Counted from the first letter of the stretch, positions 49,491 to 59,599 are shown. The stretch is DNA of 64,000 bases from Flagellimonas zhangzhouensis (GCF_900102925.1 NZ_FNKI01000001.1:1054001-1118000), one strand, 5' to 3'. Notes: generated by a model from the letters alone, not told the origin. Made by a program: numbers and translations.

Positions 49491-51791
49491 TTAAGAAACT
49501 TTTTCGACCGTAACCTTTATTGATTTGCTGATGGGAGTCTGGCTCTTATCTGCAAACTGGTTGTGTGGCACCAATAAATTGGTCTCTGGGAAATAGGCGG
49601 CCATATTCCCTTTTGGAATGTCGTACGGAATTACCAAGAATTGTTCAGCCGTACGTTGGATATCATCATAAAAACTGTGCAAATTCACCACATCCAACCT
49701 GTTGAGGTTTCTATCTTTCATGTCATCTTCGTGCATAAAAACCACTCTTCTTTCATTGTAAATGCCCCGATACCGATCATTTAGACCATAAATTGTGGTA
49801 TTGAATTGATCGTGGGAACGAATCGTCATCAGCAGTAATTCATCGGGTTTTAACTGATGTTCAGAAAGTGGGTTGATGGTCAATTGTGCCATTCCGTTCG
49901 GAAGCATTCTAAAATCCCGCTCACGGACATTGTTGGGCAGATAATAGCCAAATCCTTTGGATTGCTCGCTGGTGTTTTCAAACCCTTTTACCGTTTTATC
50001 AATCAAATTTCGAATAAGATTATAGTCTTGACCCAAAGCATTCCAATCCATAGGGTGTTCTCCTTTAAAATAGGCATGGGCCATTTGTGAAATAATCTCG
50101 GGCTCACTTTTAATATGTTCCGAAGCTGGAGGGAGAAGCCCTTTGCTTTGCCTTACTTTTCCCATACTGCTTTCCATGGTCATGAATTGCAGTTCCCCAT
50201 TTTTCTCATCTTTTTCCGACCGACCATAAGTGGGTAGAAGCAAAGCTGTTTTTCCCGTCACCAAATGACTTCGATTTAATTTGGTACTAATTTGAACAGT
50301 AAGGATACAATTTTCAATGGCCTCGGCCGTGTATTGCGTATCCGAAGCTGCCATTACGAAGTTGCCACCCAAACAAATAAAGACTTTGGCCTTTTTCTCG
50401 TGCATGGCTTGTATGGCTTCCACAGTGTCATACCCTTGTTCTGTGGGTGGGTCAAATAGGAGGTGTTCCTTTATTTTTTGGTTCAACGTTTTGTTCACAT
50501 AGTGCATAATGCCCACGGAACGGTCACCTTGCACATTGCTGTGGCCACGAACGGGACAAGTGCCTGCAAATGGTTTTCCAATGGCACCTTTTAGCAAGAG
50601 AATGTTTATATATTCCTGAATACAGTTCACGGCATTTTTGTGTTGGGTAATGCCCATGGCCCAACAGATCACAATGTTGGATTTTTCTGCTAACAATTGA
50701 ACCGCTTTATCAATTTTACGCATGGAAACGCCTGTTCTGCGTTGCAGTTCTTCTATTTCGTATTTGGATAAGTTTTCGATTAATTCATCATAACCATCCA
50801 CATATTCTACGATAAATTCATGGTCCAGAACATTTGAATGTTGCGCATCCAAAGTGACTAATTTTTTCAAAATCAATTTGGCAAGAGCGATATCCTCATT
50901 GATGCGAACTGGTAGGTGCAAATCGGCAATCTTTTGTCCATGGCCCAAGATGCCCGATACCTTTTGAGGATTTTTAAAACTGACCAGTCCTGTTTCTGCC
51001 AAAGGGTTGATGCTAATGACTTTTCCGCCATTCTTTTTGCATTTTTCCAAAGCAGATAACATTCTAGGATGGTTGGTACCTGGATTTTGCCCTACTACCA
51101 AAACCACTTCCGCTCCATGCAAATCATCCAAGGTAACCGAACCTTTTCCAATGCCAAGCGTTTGCGATAAGGCCACCCCAGAAGATTCATGGCACATGTT
51201 GGAGCAATCGGGCATATTGTTGGTGCCAAAAGCTCGGGCGAACATGCCATATAAAAAAGCGGCTTCGTTGCTGGATCGCCCCGAAGTATAAAAAATGGCC
51301 TCGTTCGGAGTATTCAATTGGTGCAATTTTTCTGCAATCAAATCATAGGCTTCGGCCCAATCGATGGGTTCGTAATAAACGCTGTTGGGACGTAACACCA
51401 TGGGTTCCACAACGCGTCCCAATTTGTTGAGTTCGTAATCGCTTAAAAGGGACAATTCTTCCACGGAATGTTTGGAGAAGAAGTCCGCTCCAATATGATC
51501 TTTCGTGGCTTCATCGGCTAATGCCTTTGCGCCATTTTCACAATATTCAGCAATGTTTGAGGGGTTTTTTGGAACGGGCCATGCACAACTGGGGCAGCGA
51601 AAGCCATCCTCTTGGTTCATTTCTGCAAGGGTTTTCATGGACTTGGCAATTCCCATTTCCTTAAAGGTATGCCGCAATGCCTCCTTTACACCAAGCAGCC
51701 CTGCAGAATGGTGCATGGGTTCCTTAAGTCGCAGTCCAGTAAATTTGATTTCTCCTGTGAGTGAAACGTTTCTGGTGAATTCTTTTGCCAT
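49491..51791 (-). CDS. FdhF/YdeP-family molybdopterin oxidoreductase
   Basis: 766 aa. The N-terminal region (DGFRCPSCAWPVPKNPSNIAEYCENGAK) is the YdeP form, without a full 4Fe-4S CxxCxxxC motif. The molybdopterin domain follows (IFYTSGRSSNEAAFLYGMFARAFGTNNMPDCSNMCHESSGVAL, VVLVVGQNPGTNHPRML) and a C-terminal dinucleotide-binding domain (LLLMTIRSHDQFNTTIYGLNDRYRG). The substrate is unknown; members are linked to acid resistance or formate-like metabolism. It lacks the small subunits of a full formate dehydrogenase. Confidence 0.9.
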   Translation of the reverse strand: MAKEFTRNVSLTGEIKFTGLRLKEPMHHSAGLLGVKEALRHTFKEMGIAKSMKTLAEMNQEDGFRCPSCAWPVPKNPSNIAEYCENGAKALADEATKDHIGADFFSKHSVEELSLLSDYELNKLGRVVEPMVLRPNSVYYEPIDWAEAYDLIAEKLHQLNTPNEAIFYTSGRSSNEAAFLYGMFARAFGTNNMPDCSNMCHESSGVALSQTLGIGKGSVTLDDLHGAEVVLVVGQNPGTNHPRMLSALEKCKKNGGKVISINPLAETGLVSFKNPQKVSGILGHGQKIADLHLPVRINEDIALAKLILKKLVTLDAQHSNVLDHEFIVEYVDGYDELIENLSKYEIEELQRRTGVSMRKIDKAVQLLAEKSNIVICWAMGITQHKNAVNCIQEYINILLLKGAIGKPFAGTCPVRGHSNVQGDRSVGIMHYVNKTLNQKIKEHLLFDPPTEQGYDTVEAIQAMHEKKAKVFICLGGNFVMAASDTQYTAEAIENCILTVQISTKLNRSHLVTGKTALLLPTYGRSEKDEKNGELQFMTMESSMGKVRQSKGLLPPASEHIKSEPEIISQMAHAYFKGEHPMDWNALGQDYNLIRNLIDKTVKGFENTSEQSKGFGYYLPNNVRERDFRMLPNGMAQLTINPLSEHQLKPDELLLMTIRSHDQFNTTIYGLNDRYRGIYNERRVVFMHEDDMKDRNLNRLDVVNLHSFYDDIQRTAEQFLVIPYDIPKGNMAAYFPETNLLVPHNQFADKSQTPISKSIKVTVEKVS

Positions 51792-51840
51792 GGACCTTGA
51801 GGATTTGTTTTAATTCTAATCCTAAGTTACGGTATTCCGC

Positions 51841-54840
51841 TCACTTCTTTTGGTCCAGTAATTTTTTGCTCGTTCGCATATCGGCATAGCGAGGATCTTG
51901 GATGTAGTTTTCCTTTTTCATTTTGATGACCTCAATGCTCAAGAAACCAAATTCTTCCACCACCTTGCCATAGGAACGGTAGATGCCCTTTCCCCTGAAA
52001 TAATATTTGACCGCCACGGGAGGGAAGAGCACCGTGTCAAACACTTCGCCAAATTGATCTACGAAAGTGGCAAAATACATGCGCTTTCCATCATGGGTCG
52101 AAGTGTTCTTAACCGTTACCAGATAGCCGTAGATGTCGATGTGTTTGTTGAGATAAGCCTCCAAATCTTTTTGTCCATTGGTGTTTTTGGGAGGCTCTTC
52201 CAACAATTCAAAAGGACTGCAGAGACAGAAGCCCAAGAGTTCCAATTGCTCAAAAGCGGTTTCCAAAGCCGTGGTGTTCAGTTGGGGCATCTGGAATTTT
52301 TGATGCCTTGGTGGAAAGAGCTTCGGGTGTTCCAATCTGTCGTTTTTGGAGAGCATCAAATGGGCTTTCCAGAGCAATTCGTGCTTGTTGATTCCTGTAA
52401 ATCGGAAAGCATCAATACGAATCAAAATGGAAAGTTGCTCCATGCGGATGAACACCCGATCTAAGAAATCTTCCAAAGAAGTGAAACTTCCGTGGAGCAT
52501 GCGTTCTTTCAGGATGCGTTCCATGACCCTGTTTTCCAAATCGCGGAGATACATCATCCCCAAATAAATATGAGTCCCATAAATGCGGTTTACGGCCATA
52601 CTGTTGTTCACACAAGGTGGATGAATGGTGGCGCCGAGCATACGGGCATCGTGCACATAGAATTCCGAACGATAAAACCCACCACCATTATTGAGTACGG
52701 CGACCATATATTCCAAAGGAAAATAGGTTCTCAAAAACAAGCTTTGATAACTCTCCACGGCATAGGAAGCAGAGTGTCCCTTGGCAAAAGCATAGCCCGC
52801 AAAACTGGCCACTTGGTTCCATATTTCAGAGATTAAGGATTCTGCGTAGCCCTTTTTTCTACAATTGGAAATAAACTTGTCCTGCACTTTTTGGAACTCG
52901 GCCCGTGAACGGAACTTGCCACTCATGCCCCTGCGGAGTACGTCTGCTTCACCAAGATCCAGCCCTGCAAAATGGTGGGCCACTTTGATCACATCTTCTT
53001 GGTAGACCATGACCCCGTAGGTGTCAGGCATAATTTCCAACATGATCGGGTGTGCTTTTTCCTCGGTTCTGCCCTTGTTGCGATGACGAAGAATATATTC
53101 TCGCATCATACCGCTTTTGGCGACCCCAGGACGAATAATGGAACTGGCAGCCACTAATCCCAAATAAGTATCGACCTGAAGTTTTTTGAGTAGCATCCGC
53201 ATAGCGGGCGACTCCACATAAAAACAGCCCATGCATTGCGCGGTTTTGATCAGGTTATTGATCACAGGGTCTTTTTTAAATCCCTTGATGTTGTGAATGT
53301 CAATGTCCGCAAGTTTTTCAGGTTGATTGTAGGCCACAATTTCCAAGGCTTCCTTGATCTTGCCCAAACCACGTTGTCCCAGAATGTCAAATTTGTAGAG
53401 ACCCACATTTTCGGCAATCACCATATCGTATTGCGTGGTTGGAAAACCTTTTGGTGGTAGATGGGTGGCCGAAAACCAATGCAAGGGTTTGTCGCTGATC
53501 AAAATTCCCCCTGCGTGAATGCTCAAATAATTAGGTTTGTTCTTGAGCAAGCTACCGTATTTCAGTACGAGTTTGGATACATGGTCCAATTGGTCAAGCA
53601 CATATCTTCCTGTCAACAAAAATTCTATGTCTTGGGGAGGGAGTCCGAACACTTTTCCCAATTCTCGAATAACGCCCCGTTCCTTAAAAGTGACGTAGGT
53701 GCCGAGTAGGGCGACATGTTCAAAACGTTCAAAAATGTACTTCGTCATCGCAGGGCGGTCTCGCCACGAAAAATCAATGTCAAAATCGGGAGGATTAGCT
53801 CGATAGAGGTTAATGAACCGCTCAAAATATAAATCGAGTTCCATGGGATCCACATCGGTGATGCGGAGTAGGTAGGCCACAATGCTGTTGGCACCACTAC
53901 CTCGGCCCACATAAAAGAATCCTCTTCGTCTTGCTTCGGAAACAATTTCCCAATTGATCAAGAAATAGGAAACAAACCCCATTTTTTTGATAAGGTCCAA
54001 TTCCTTGTTCAACCGATTGTTGATGGAATCGTTTACTTCTTCATATCGGTAGGGGAGTCCATCCTCGCAGAGTTTTTCCAAGAGCTGCTCGTCTTCTTCC
54101 ACGCTTCCCAAAAAGGTTTTCAGGTTTTGTGGTTTTCTGTCTTTGGAAAAATCAAAATGGATACTGCACTTGTTGAGCAGTTTTTCCGTGTTTTCCAGAA
54201 TAAAAGGAAACTCTGAAAACGCAGCGGCCAAATTCTGGACAGGATACATTTTCTCTTCTTCATTAGCCTCTTCTTCCTTTGGAAGTTTGCTCAACAGTAC
54301 ATTGTTGTCGATGGCCCTGAGCAATCTGTGGGCATTAAAATCCTGCTTGTTTCGAAAAGTAATAGGTTGTTGTACCACCAATTTTTTTGTCAGCGATGCC
54401 AATTTGGAAAACGGAAGCCTACGCAGATCTTTGATGGAGATTCCGATGAACTCATGTTCCTGAAAATGGTCCAGCTCATTGAGCAATACCTGTTCAAATG
54501 GATAGACCACGAACACATTCTTAAAAGTAGGCGCTCGATCTGGAATCTTGGAACTATCATAAAGATGCTGAGACAAAAAATTGTTCAGTTCCAGATACCC
54601 CTCGTTGTTCTGGGCAATACCAATAAAGCAGGGTTCGGTCCCATTCCTGAAATCAATCCCCAAAATCGGTTTTACGCCAAATTCGGGTGCTTTTCGAACA
54701 AAATTCAAGCCCGCCGAGGTATTGTTGATGTCGGTGAGCACCAATTGGGTCACGTGGTTCTGTTGTGCCAATTGCAATAGCTCCACCTCCGAGAACGTCC
54801 CGAACCGTAAACTGTAATATGTGTGGCAGTTTAAATACAA
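51841..54840 (-). CDS. Second DNA polymerase III alpha subunit (DnaE2/error-prone type)
   Basis: 999 aa, much shorter than the replicative dnaE and without an exonuclease. TTG start (LYLNCHTYYSLRFGTFSEVELL); there is no in-frame ATG near it. The PHP domain is degenerate: the usual HxH reads NCH. The polymerase catalytic motifs are present: YVGRGSGANSIVAYLLRITDVDP and NPPDFDIDFSWRDR. The C-terminal OB-fold domain is short. It follows dinB on the same strand, the arrangement of a damage-inducible translesion cassette in Flavobacteriaceae. The gap of 119 bases between the two is filled by a palindromic repeat. Confidence 0.88.
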   Translation of the reverse strand: MYLNCHTYYSLRFGTFSEVELLQLAQQNHVTQLVLTDINNTSAGLNFVRKAPEFGVKPILGIDFRNGTEPCFIGIAQNNEGYLELNNFLSQHLYDSSKIPDRAPTFKNVFVVYPFEQVLLNELDHFQEHEFIGISIKDLRRLPFSKLASLTKKLVVQQPITFRNKQDFNAHRLLRAIDNNVLLSKLPKEEEANEEEKMYPVQNLAAAFSEFPFILENTEKLLNKCSIHFDFSKDRKPQNLKTFLGSVEEDEQLLEKLCEDGLPYRYEEVNDSINNRLNKELDLIKKMGFVSYFLINWEIVSEARRRGFFYVGRGSGANSIVAYLLRITDVDPMELDLYFERFINLYRANPPDFDIDFSWRDRPAMTKYIFERFEHVALLGTYVTFKERGVIRELGKVFGLPPQDIEFLLTGRYVLDQLDHVSKLVLKYGSLLKNKPNYLSIHAGGILISDKPLHWFSATHLPPKGFPTTQYDMVIAENVGLYKFDILGQRGLGKIKEALEIVAYNQPEKLADIDIHNIKGFKKDPVINNLIKTAQCMGCFYVESPAMRMLLKKLQVDTYLGLVAASSIIRPGVAKSGMMREYILRHRNKGRTEEKAHPIMLEIMPDTYGVMVYQEDVIKVAHHFAGLDLGEADVLRRGMSGKFRSRAEFQKVQDKFISNCRKKGYAESLISEIWNQVASFAGYAFAKGHSASYAVESYQSLFLRTYFPLEYMVAVLNNGGGFYRSEFYVHDARMLGATIHPPCVNNSMAVNRIYGTHIYLGMMYLRDLENRVMERILKERMLHGSFTSLEDFLDRVFIRMEQLSILIRIDAFRFTGINKHELLWKAHLMLSKNDRLEHPKLFPPRHQKFQMPQLNTTALETAFEQLELLGFCLCSPFELLEEPPKNTNGQKDLEAYLNKHIDIYGYLVTVKNTSTHDGKRMYFATFVDQFGEVFDTVLFPPVAVKYYFRGKGIYRSYGKVVEEFGFLSIEVIKMKKENYIQDPRYADMRTSKKLLDQKK

Positions 54841-54882
54841 TTGTCAGTCATCAATTATTAATGTTCAATTATGAGGTCGAGC

Positions 54883-54953
54883 TGTCATATCGAGCGCAGT
54901 CGAGATGCGAGATCGACGTATTAAAAACACCTCTCGACTGCGCTCGAGGTGAC
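54883..54953. repeat. Inverted repeat between dinB and dnaE2
   Basis: TCGAGCGCAGTCGAGA (54890-54905) and its exact complement (54932-54947), extended by TGTCA/TGACA on the outside. The 16-bp arms would form a large hairpin in the mRNA. The same family occurs at 56429-56501. Confidence 0.8.
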
Positions 54954-54959
54954 AAGAAA

Positions 54960-56174
54960 TTACTGTTTTCGATGTGCCAAAACCACTGGCGGTTCTCCGT
55001 TAAATGGATTGTGCATGCTCCCGATGGTCTTTGCTCCCATGGCAGAGGCGCGCAGTACGCTTCGACTTCCAAACCTGTTACGGACATAGTCCATGGCTTG
55101 GTAAAGGTTCAGGGTCTCCTCGGTATCTTCAAAAAGGTTGATTTGGTAATTCCCCGAGACCAAATGGCTGAATCGAATCCCGATAAGGCGGACCAACATC
55201 CGTTTGTTGTACAGTGAATTGAACAGTTCCAAAATTTTTGGGATAAGGGTATGGTCGGCACTTGTGTACGGAATTCGTGATTGTTTGGAATAGGTGTTGA
55301 AATCGGAATACCGAATTTTTACGGCAATGCAGGCCGTCAATTTATCGCCCCGACGTAATTGGTAGGCCAAGTTTTCGGTCATGGCAATCAAAATGCCTCT
55401 TAGTTTGATGACATCGATAGTGTCCTTATCAAATGTTCTTTCGTTGGAAATGGATTTTCTATCGTGAAATGGAATCACGGGTGTGTCGTCTATGCCATTG
55501 GCCCTTTTCCAAATGATTTGGCCGTTGGCGCCCAACACCCGTTGCATAATGTCCATGGGCATATCCTGAATGGTCTTTACTTGCCGTATGCCCAAATTTC
55601 TTAGGGTTTGATAGGTCTTGTCGCCCACCATCGGAATCTTTTTGATGGAAAGCGGTGCCAAAAAAGGCTTTTCAAGACCAAAATCTATTTTAAGCTGGTT
55701 GTTGGGCTTGGCCTCATTGGTAGCCACCTTGGAAACCACTTTGTTTACCGATAAACCAAACGAAATGGGTAGACCCGTTTCCCGAATGATTTTCTGACGC
55801 ATTTCCGTGGCGTATTTGTAACAGCCAAAAAAACGGTCCATTCCCGATAGGTCCGCATAGAATTCATCAATGCTCGATTTTTCGAAAAGGGGAACGTGTT
55901 CCTTGATGATTTCGGTGACCACATCCGAATATTTGCTGTAGGTGCCTGCATTGCCACGAATCACCACGGCCTCTGGACAAAGTTCCTTGGCCATTTTCAT
56001 GGGCATGCCCGAATGCACCCCAAATCCACGGGTCTCGTAGCTGCAAGCGGCAACCACACCACGGTCACTGGTGCCGCCCACCAATAAGGGCTTGTTTTTA
56101 AGCTCTGTATTGATGATGCGCTCCACGGATACATAAAATGTATCCAAGTCTAGATGCAAGATCGTTTTTTCCAT
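54960..56174 (-). CDS. dinB: Y-family DNA polymerase IV
   Basis: 404 aa. Catalytic palm residues are present: LDLDTFYVSVERI at the N terminus and SIDEFYADLSGMD near residue 100. The fingers and little-finger domains follow. A beta-clamp-binding motif (QINLF, in GNYQINLFEDTEE) lies in the C-terminal region, so it can be recruited to the replication fork. It is upstream of dnaE2, so both may be induced together by DNA damage; a LexA-type box was not identified. Confidence 0.92.
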   Translation of the reverse strand: MEKTILHLDLDTFYVSVERIINTELKNKPLLVGGTSDRGVVAACSYETRGFGVHSGMPMKMAKELCPEAVVIRGNAGTYSKYSDVVTEIIKEHVPLFEKSSIDEFYADLSGMDRFFGCYKYATEMRQKIIRETGLPISFGLSVNKVVSKVATNEAKPNNQLKIDFGLEKPFLAPLSIKKIPMVGDKTYQTLRNLGIRQVKTIQDMPMDIMQRVLGANGQIIWKRANGIDDTPVIPFHDRKSISNERTFDKDTIDVIKLRGILIAMTENLAYQLRRGDKLTACIAVKIRYSDFNTYSKQSRIPYTSADHTLIPKILELFNSLYNKRMLVRLIGIRFSHLVSGNYQINLFEDTEETLNLYQAMDYVRNRFGSRSVLRASAMGAKTIGSMHNPFNGEPPVVLAHRKQ

Positions 56175-56281
56175 TGTTTAATTGAGGGAAAGCTAAATAA
56201 TGGAATAAATCCAATAAAAAGGAAATAATCCATAAAATAGATATGAACAACTTTCGGTGCCCTTTTTCCGAAAAATCATTA

Positions 56282-56388
56282 TATCTTTGTCCCGTTGTGT
56301 TGGATTCCAGTCGCGATGATTGGGATCAGGTTGAAGCATCAAAACGATGCTCGCCAATGAAAGGCTTTCCTTTTGGAAGGCTTTTTTT
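56282..56388 (+). ncRNA. Candidate small RNA with own promoter and terminator
   Basis: The -7 box TATCTTTG (56282-56289) predicts transcription from about 56294. About 95 bases follow with three dyads: GATTCCA/TGGGATC (one wobble), GCATC-AAAAC-GATGC (56336-56350) and a terminator stem AAGGCTTTCC-TTTT-GGAAGGCTT (56361-56383, two wobbles) ending in seven Ts. No ORF. I do not recognise a known family. The next genes on both sides are on the minus strand, so it is independent. The 434-base gap 56175-56608 holds this and a dispersed repeat; otherwise nothing. Confidence 0.55.
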
Positions 56389-56428
56389 GTTTGTGGTGGG
56401 GAGTGAAAAGATACGAGTAGATGTCACT

Positions 56429-56501
56429 TCGAGCGTAGTCGAGAGGTGCTATTGCTTATGGCCCAGTATCTCGACTGCCTGCCCGTTCGGCAGGCGCTCG
56501 A
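56429..56501. repeat. Dispersed palindromic repeat with nested element
   Basis: TCGAGCGTAGTCGAGA (56429-56444) pairs with TCTCGACTGC (56469-56478) plus GCGCTCGA (56494-56501); the right arm is split by a CCTGCC-CGTTC-GGCAGG palindrome, as if a second repeat had inserted. Related to 54883-54953 and 48214-48289. Confidence 0.7.
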
Positions 56502-56608
56502 TATGCCTGTTCAAAATATTAGCAAGCATTCGTTAAATTCGTGTCAAGCTATTTGTTGGTAGGAAGTAATAATAGATTCTTCGCTTTGCTCAGAATGACA
56601 AATTAATA

Positions 56609-57583
56609 TCAACTTCCAGAAACGCTATGCGCTACATGGTGAACCAAAGAAGCGGCCAGTTTTGCCGTTTGTCCGTCAATATCGTACTTGGGATTCATTT
56701 CGGCAATATCCATACTGATCAGTTTGCCCGAAGCAATAATGGGTTTTAAGCATTCCAAAACCATATGAGGTGTAAAACCCATAGGTGAGGGTGCACTCAC
56801 CCCTGGTGCAAATGCCGAGGAGAATCCATCCAAATCAATGGTCACATAAATGTGGTCCACATTTTTGGTAAAGGCGTTGATCCATGTGGTGATTTCAGCC
56901 AGAAGCGGAATTTGAAAGGTGTCGTTCATCACGTAGATGACATCAAGATCCCTTGCTGTTTGGAACAAGTTTCTATCGTTGGCATCTTTTCGGATACCCA
57001 AACAGAGATAATTAAAGTTGATACCCTCTTTTTTACAATCCTTGGCAATTTGATAGAATGGAGTGCCAGAATTCCCTTGTTCGGTGTTTTTCTGCAGGTC
57101 AAAATGAGCATCAAAATTGATGATGCCGATAGTCTGCCCCTCTTTTTTGGCGTCCAAATAGGTTTTGATGCCTTGGTAATGGCCATAGGCCAAATCGTGC
57201 CCACCACCCAAAACAATCGGAAATTGTTTTTTCTCTAAAAGAGATGTAATGGCTTCAGCAAGTTGCTCTTGGGCCGATTCCATATCGCTGTTGGAACAGG
57301 TAATGGACCCTACATCGTGCAACAGCACATTGCTCCCTAAGTGGTTGGGCATTTTTCCAAAGCTACTTTTTATGGCATCTGGGCCCTCGGCGGCTCCAAC
57401 TCGACCTTGGTTGCGGTGCACCCCAGCATCGCAGGCATAGCCCAAAAGGGCAATGGATTTTTTCTGGGCTTCGGGAAGCTCATACAAGGGTGTGCAATGC
57501 ACTTTTTCATGCAGGTACAGCCATTTATTGGTGATTTTGCCTGTCCAAAGGTTCTTTTTCGGGGTTTCGTAGTGTTTCATCAC
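56609..57583 (-). CDS. hutG: Formimidoylglutamase HutG
   Basis: 324 aa, arginase/agmatinase fold. Manganese ligands are visible in GGGHDLAYGH, INFDAHFDLQ and TIDLDGFSSAFAPG. It hydrolyses N-formimidoyl-glutamate to glutamate and formamide, the last step of histidine breakdown. It starts one base after the hutU stop, so it is the last gene of the hut operon. Confidence 0.95.
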   Translation of the reverse strand: MMKHYETPKKNLWTGKITNKWLYLHEKVHCTPLYELPEAQKKSIALLGYACDAGVHRNQGRVGAAEGPDAIKSSFGKMPNHLGSNVLLHDVGSITCSNSDMESAQEQLAEAITSLLEKKQFPIVLGGGHDLAYGHYQGIKTYLDAKKEGQTIGIINFDAHFDLQKNTEQGNSGTPFYQIAKDCKKEGINFNYLCLGIRKDANDRNLFQTARDLDVIYVMNDTFQIPLLAEITTWINAFTKNVDHIYVTIDLDGFSSAFAPGVSAPSPMGFTPHMVLECLKPIIASGKLISMDIAEMNPKYDIDGQTAKLAASLVHHVAHSVSGS

Positions 57584-57584
57584 A

Positions 57585-59588
57585 TTAAAAAAGATCGTCC
57601 AAAATATCTGATTCTACAAGATACGGTAAAGTCACTTTTAAATTAGGTGAGCGTTCCATTTCTCGTTCAATCGCAAATCGGGCCTCTTTGTTCCGTGCCC
57701 AACTTCTGCGGGAAATCCCATTGTTCACATCAAAGAACAGCATTCTCTTCAAGCGGATGGAGGCTTCTTCTGAACCGTCGAGTACCATGCCAAATCCACC
57801 GTTGATCACTTCGCCCCAGCCAACACCTCCACCATTGTGGATGGAAACCCAAGTAGCACTTCTAAAACTATCGCCAATCACATTTTGGATGGCCATATCG
57901 GCGGTGAACTTGCTACCGTCGTAAATATTGCTGGTTTCCCTAAAGGGAGAATCCGTTCCGCTAACATCGTGATGGTCGCGACCCAAAACCACAGGAGCGC
58001 TGATTTCCCCTTTGGCAATGGCGTTGTTAAAAGCATCCGCAATTTTGCTTCGTCCCTCGGCATCGGCATATAGGATTCGCGCTTGTGAGCCAACCACTAA
58101 TTTGTTCTGTTCCGCTTCTGAAATCCATTTGATGTTGTCCTGCATTTGCTGTTGGATTTCTTCGGGAGCTTCAGACTTTATTTTTTTCATCACCTCAAGG
58201 GCTATGGCATCTGTTTTTTGAAGATCTTTTGGGTCGCCTGAGGTGCACACCCATCGGAATGGTCCAAAACCGTAATCGAAACACATGGGCCCCAAAATAT
58301 CCTGCACATAGGACGGATACCTGAAATCGATATTGTTTTCGGCCATCACATCGCCACCTGCTCGGGAAACTTCCAATAAAAAGGCATTTCCGTAATCAAA
58401 AAAGTAAGTGCCTTTTGCGGTGTGCTTGTTGATGGCATTGATTTGTCGTCGAAGCGATTCTTGAACTTTTTCTTTGAATGCCTCGGGATTGTCCACCATT
58501 AAGGCGTTGGATTCTTCAAAAGAAAGTCCCACGGGATAATAACCACCTGCCCATGGATTATGCAAAGAGGTTTGGTCGGAACCCAATTGGATAAAAATGT
58601 CCTCTTCGTAAAAGCGCTCCCAAACGTCCACTACGTTGCCGATGTATGCCAAGGAAACCACTTCCTTGTTTTTTACCGCATCTTTGGTTCTGACTACCAA
58701 TAAATCCAAATCCACCAACAATTCATCCACCCAACCTTGGTCGTGACGTTTTTTGGCAGCTTCAGGGTTTACTTCTGCACAAATTGTAATACCTCCAGCA
58801 ATATTTCCTGCTTTGGGTTGGGCACCACTCATGCCTCCAAGTCCAGCAGTCAAGAAAATTTTGCCCTCGGGGGATTCGTTTTTGTCCAATACTTTTCTAA
58901 AAGCGTTCATGACCGTGATGGCCGTTCCGTGGACAATGCCTTGTGGACCAATATACATATAGGAACCTGCTGTCATCTGCCCGTATTGGGTAACTCCAAG
59001 TGCGTTGAAGCGTTCCCAATCATCAGGCTTGGAATAGTTCGGAATCATCATTCCGTTGGTGACGACTACTCTAGGAGCTTCTTTGGAAGATGGAAACAGT
59101 CCCATTGGGTGGCCTGAATACATGTTCAAGGTCTGTTCTTCTGTCATTTCAGCCAAATATTTCATGGTGAGCAGGTATTGCGCCCAGTTTTGGAAAACCG
59201 CTCCATTTCCTCCGTACGTGATCAGTTCCTCTGGATGCTGAGCCACAGCAGGATCCAAATTGTTTTGGATCATCAACATGATGGCAGCTGCCTGATGCGA
59301 TTTCGCTGGATATTCTGAAATGGGTCGGGCAAACATTTCATAATCGGGCTTGAATCGATGCATATAAATGCGACCATAGGTTTTTAACTCCTCCGCAAAT
59401 TCAGAAGCAAGTTCTTTATGCCAAGCTTCGGGAAAATAACGTAGCGCATTTTGCACGGCCAGTTTTTTCTCTTCTCTGGAAAGGATGTCTTTCCGTTTTG
59501 GCGCGGGATTCCCATTTTTTGGATAGGCTTTTTTTGCGGGAAGTTGCTCGGGTATGCCTTGAAGTATCTGTTGCTGAAATTCAGTCAT
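57585..59588 (-). CDS. hutU: Urocanate hydratase HutU
   Basis: 667 aa from the ATG at 59588 (MTEFQQQILQGIPEQLPAKK), 11 bases after the hutI stop; the longer ORF start would overlap hutI. Family motifs: YGGNGAVFQNWAQYLLTMKYLAEMTEEQTL, SGHPMGLFPS and TAGLGGMSGAQPKA for NAD binding. It converts urocanate to imidazolone propionate using tightly bound NAD+. Confidence 0.96.
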   Translation of the reverse strand: MTEFQQQILQGIPEQLPAKKAYPKNGNPAPKRKDILSREEKKLAVQNALRYFPEAWHKELASEFAEELKTYGRIYMHRFKPDYEMFARPISEYPAKSHQAAAIMLMIQNNLDPAVAQHPEELITYGGNGAVFQNWAQYLLTMKYLAEMTEEQTLNMYSGHPMGLFPSSKEAPRVVVTNGMMIPNYSKPDDWERFNALGVTQYGQMTAGSYMYIGPQGIVHGTAITVMNAFRKVLDKNESPEGKIFLTAGLGGMSGAQPKAGNIAGGITICAEVNPEAAKKRHDQGWVDELLVDLDLLVVRTKDAVKNKEVVSLAYIGNVVDVWERFYEEDIFIQLGSDQTSLHNPWAGGYYPVGLSFEESNALMVDNPEAFKEKVQESLRRQINAINKHTAKGTYFFDYGNAFLLEVSRAGGDVMAENNIDFRYPSYVQDILGPMCFDYGFGPFRWVCTSGDPKDLQKTDAIALEVMKKIKSEAPEEIQQQMQDNIKWISEAEQNKLVVGSQARILYADAEGRSKIADAFNNAIAKGEISAPVVLGRDHHDVSGTDSPFRETSNIYDGSKFTADMAIQNVIGDSFRSATWVSIHNGGGVGWGEVINGGFGMVLDGSEEASIRLKRMLFFDVNNGISRRSWARNKEARFAIEREMERSPNLKVTLPYLVESDILDDLF

Positions 59589-59599
59589 TGTTGCAAATT

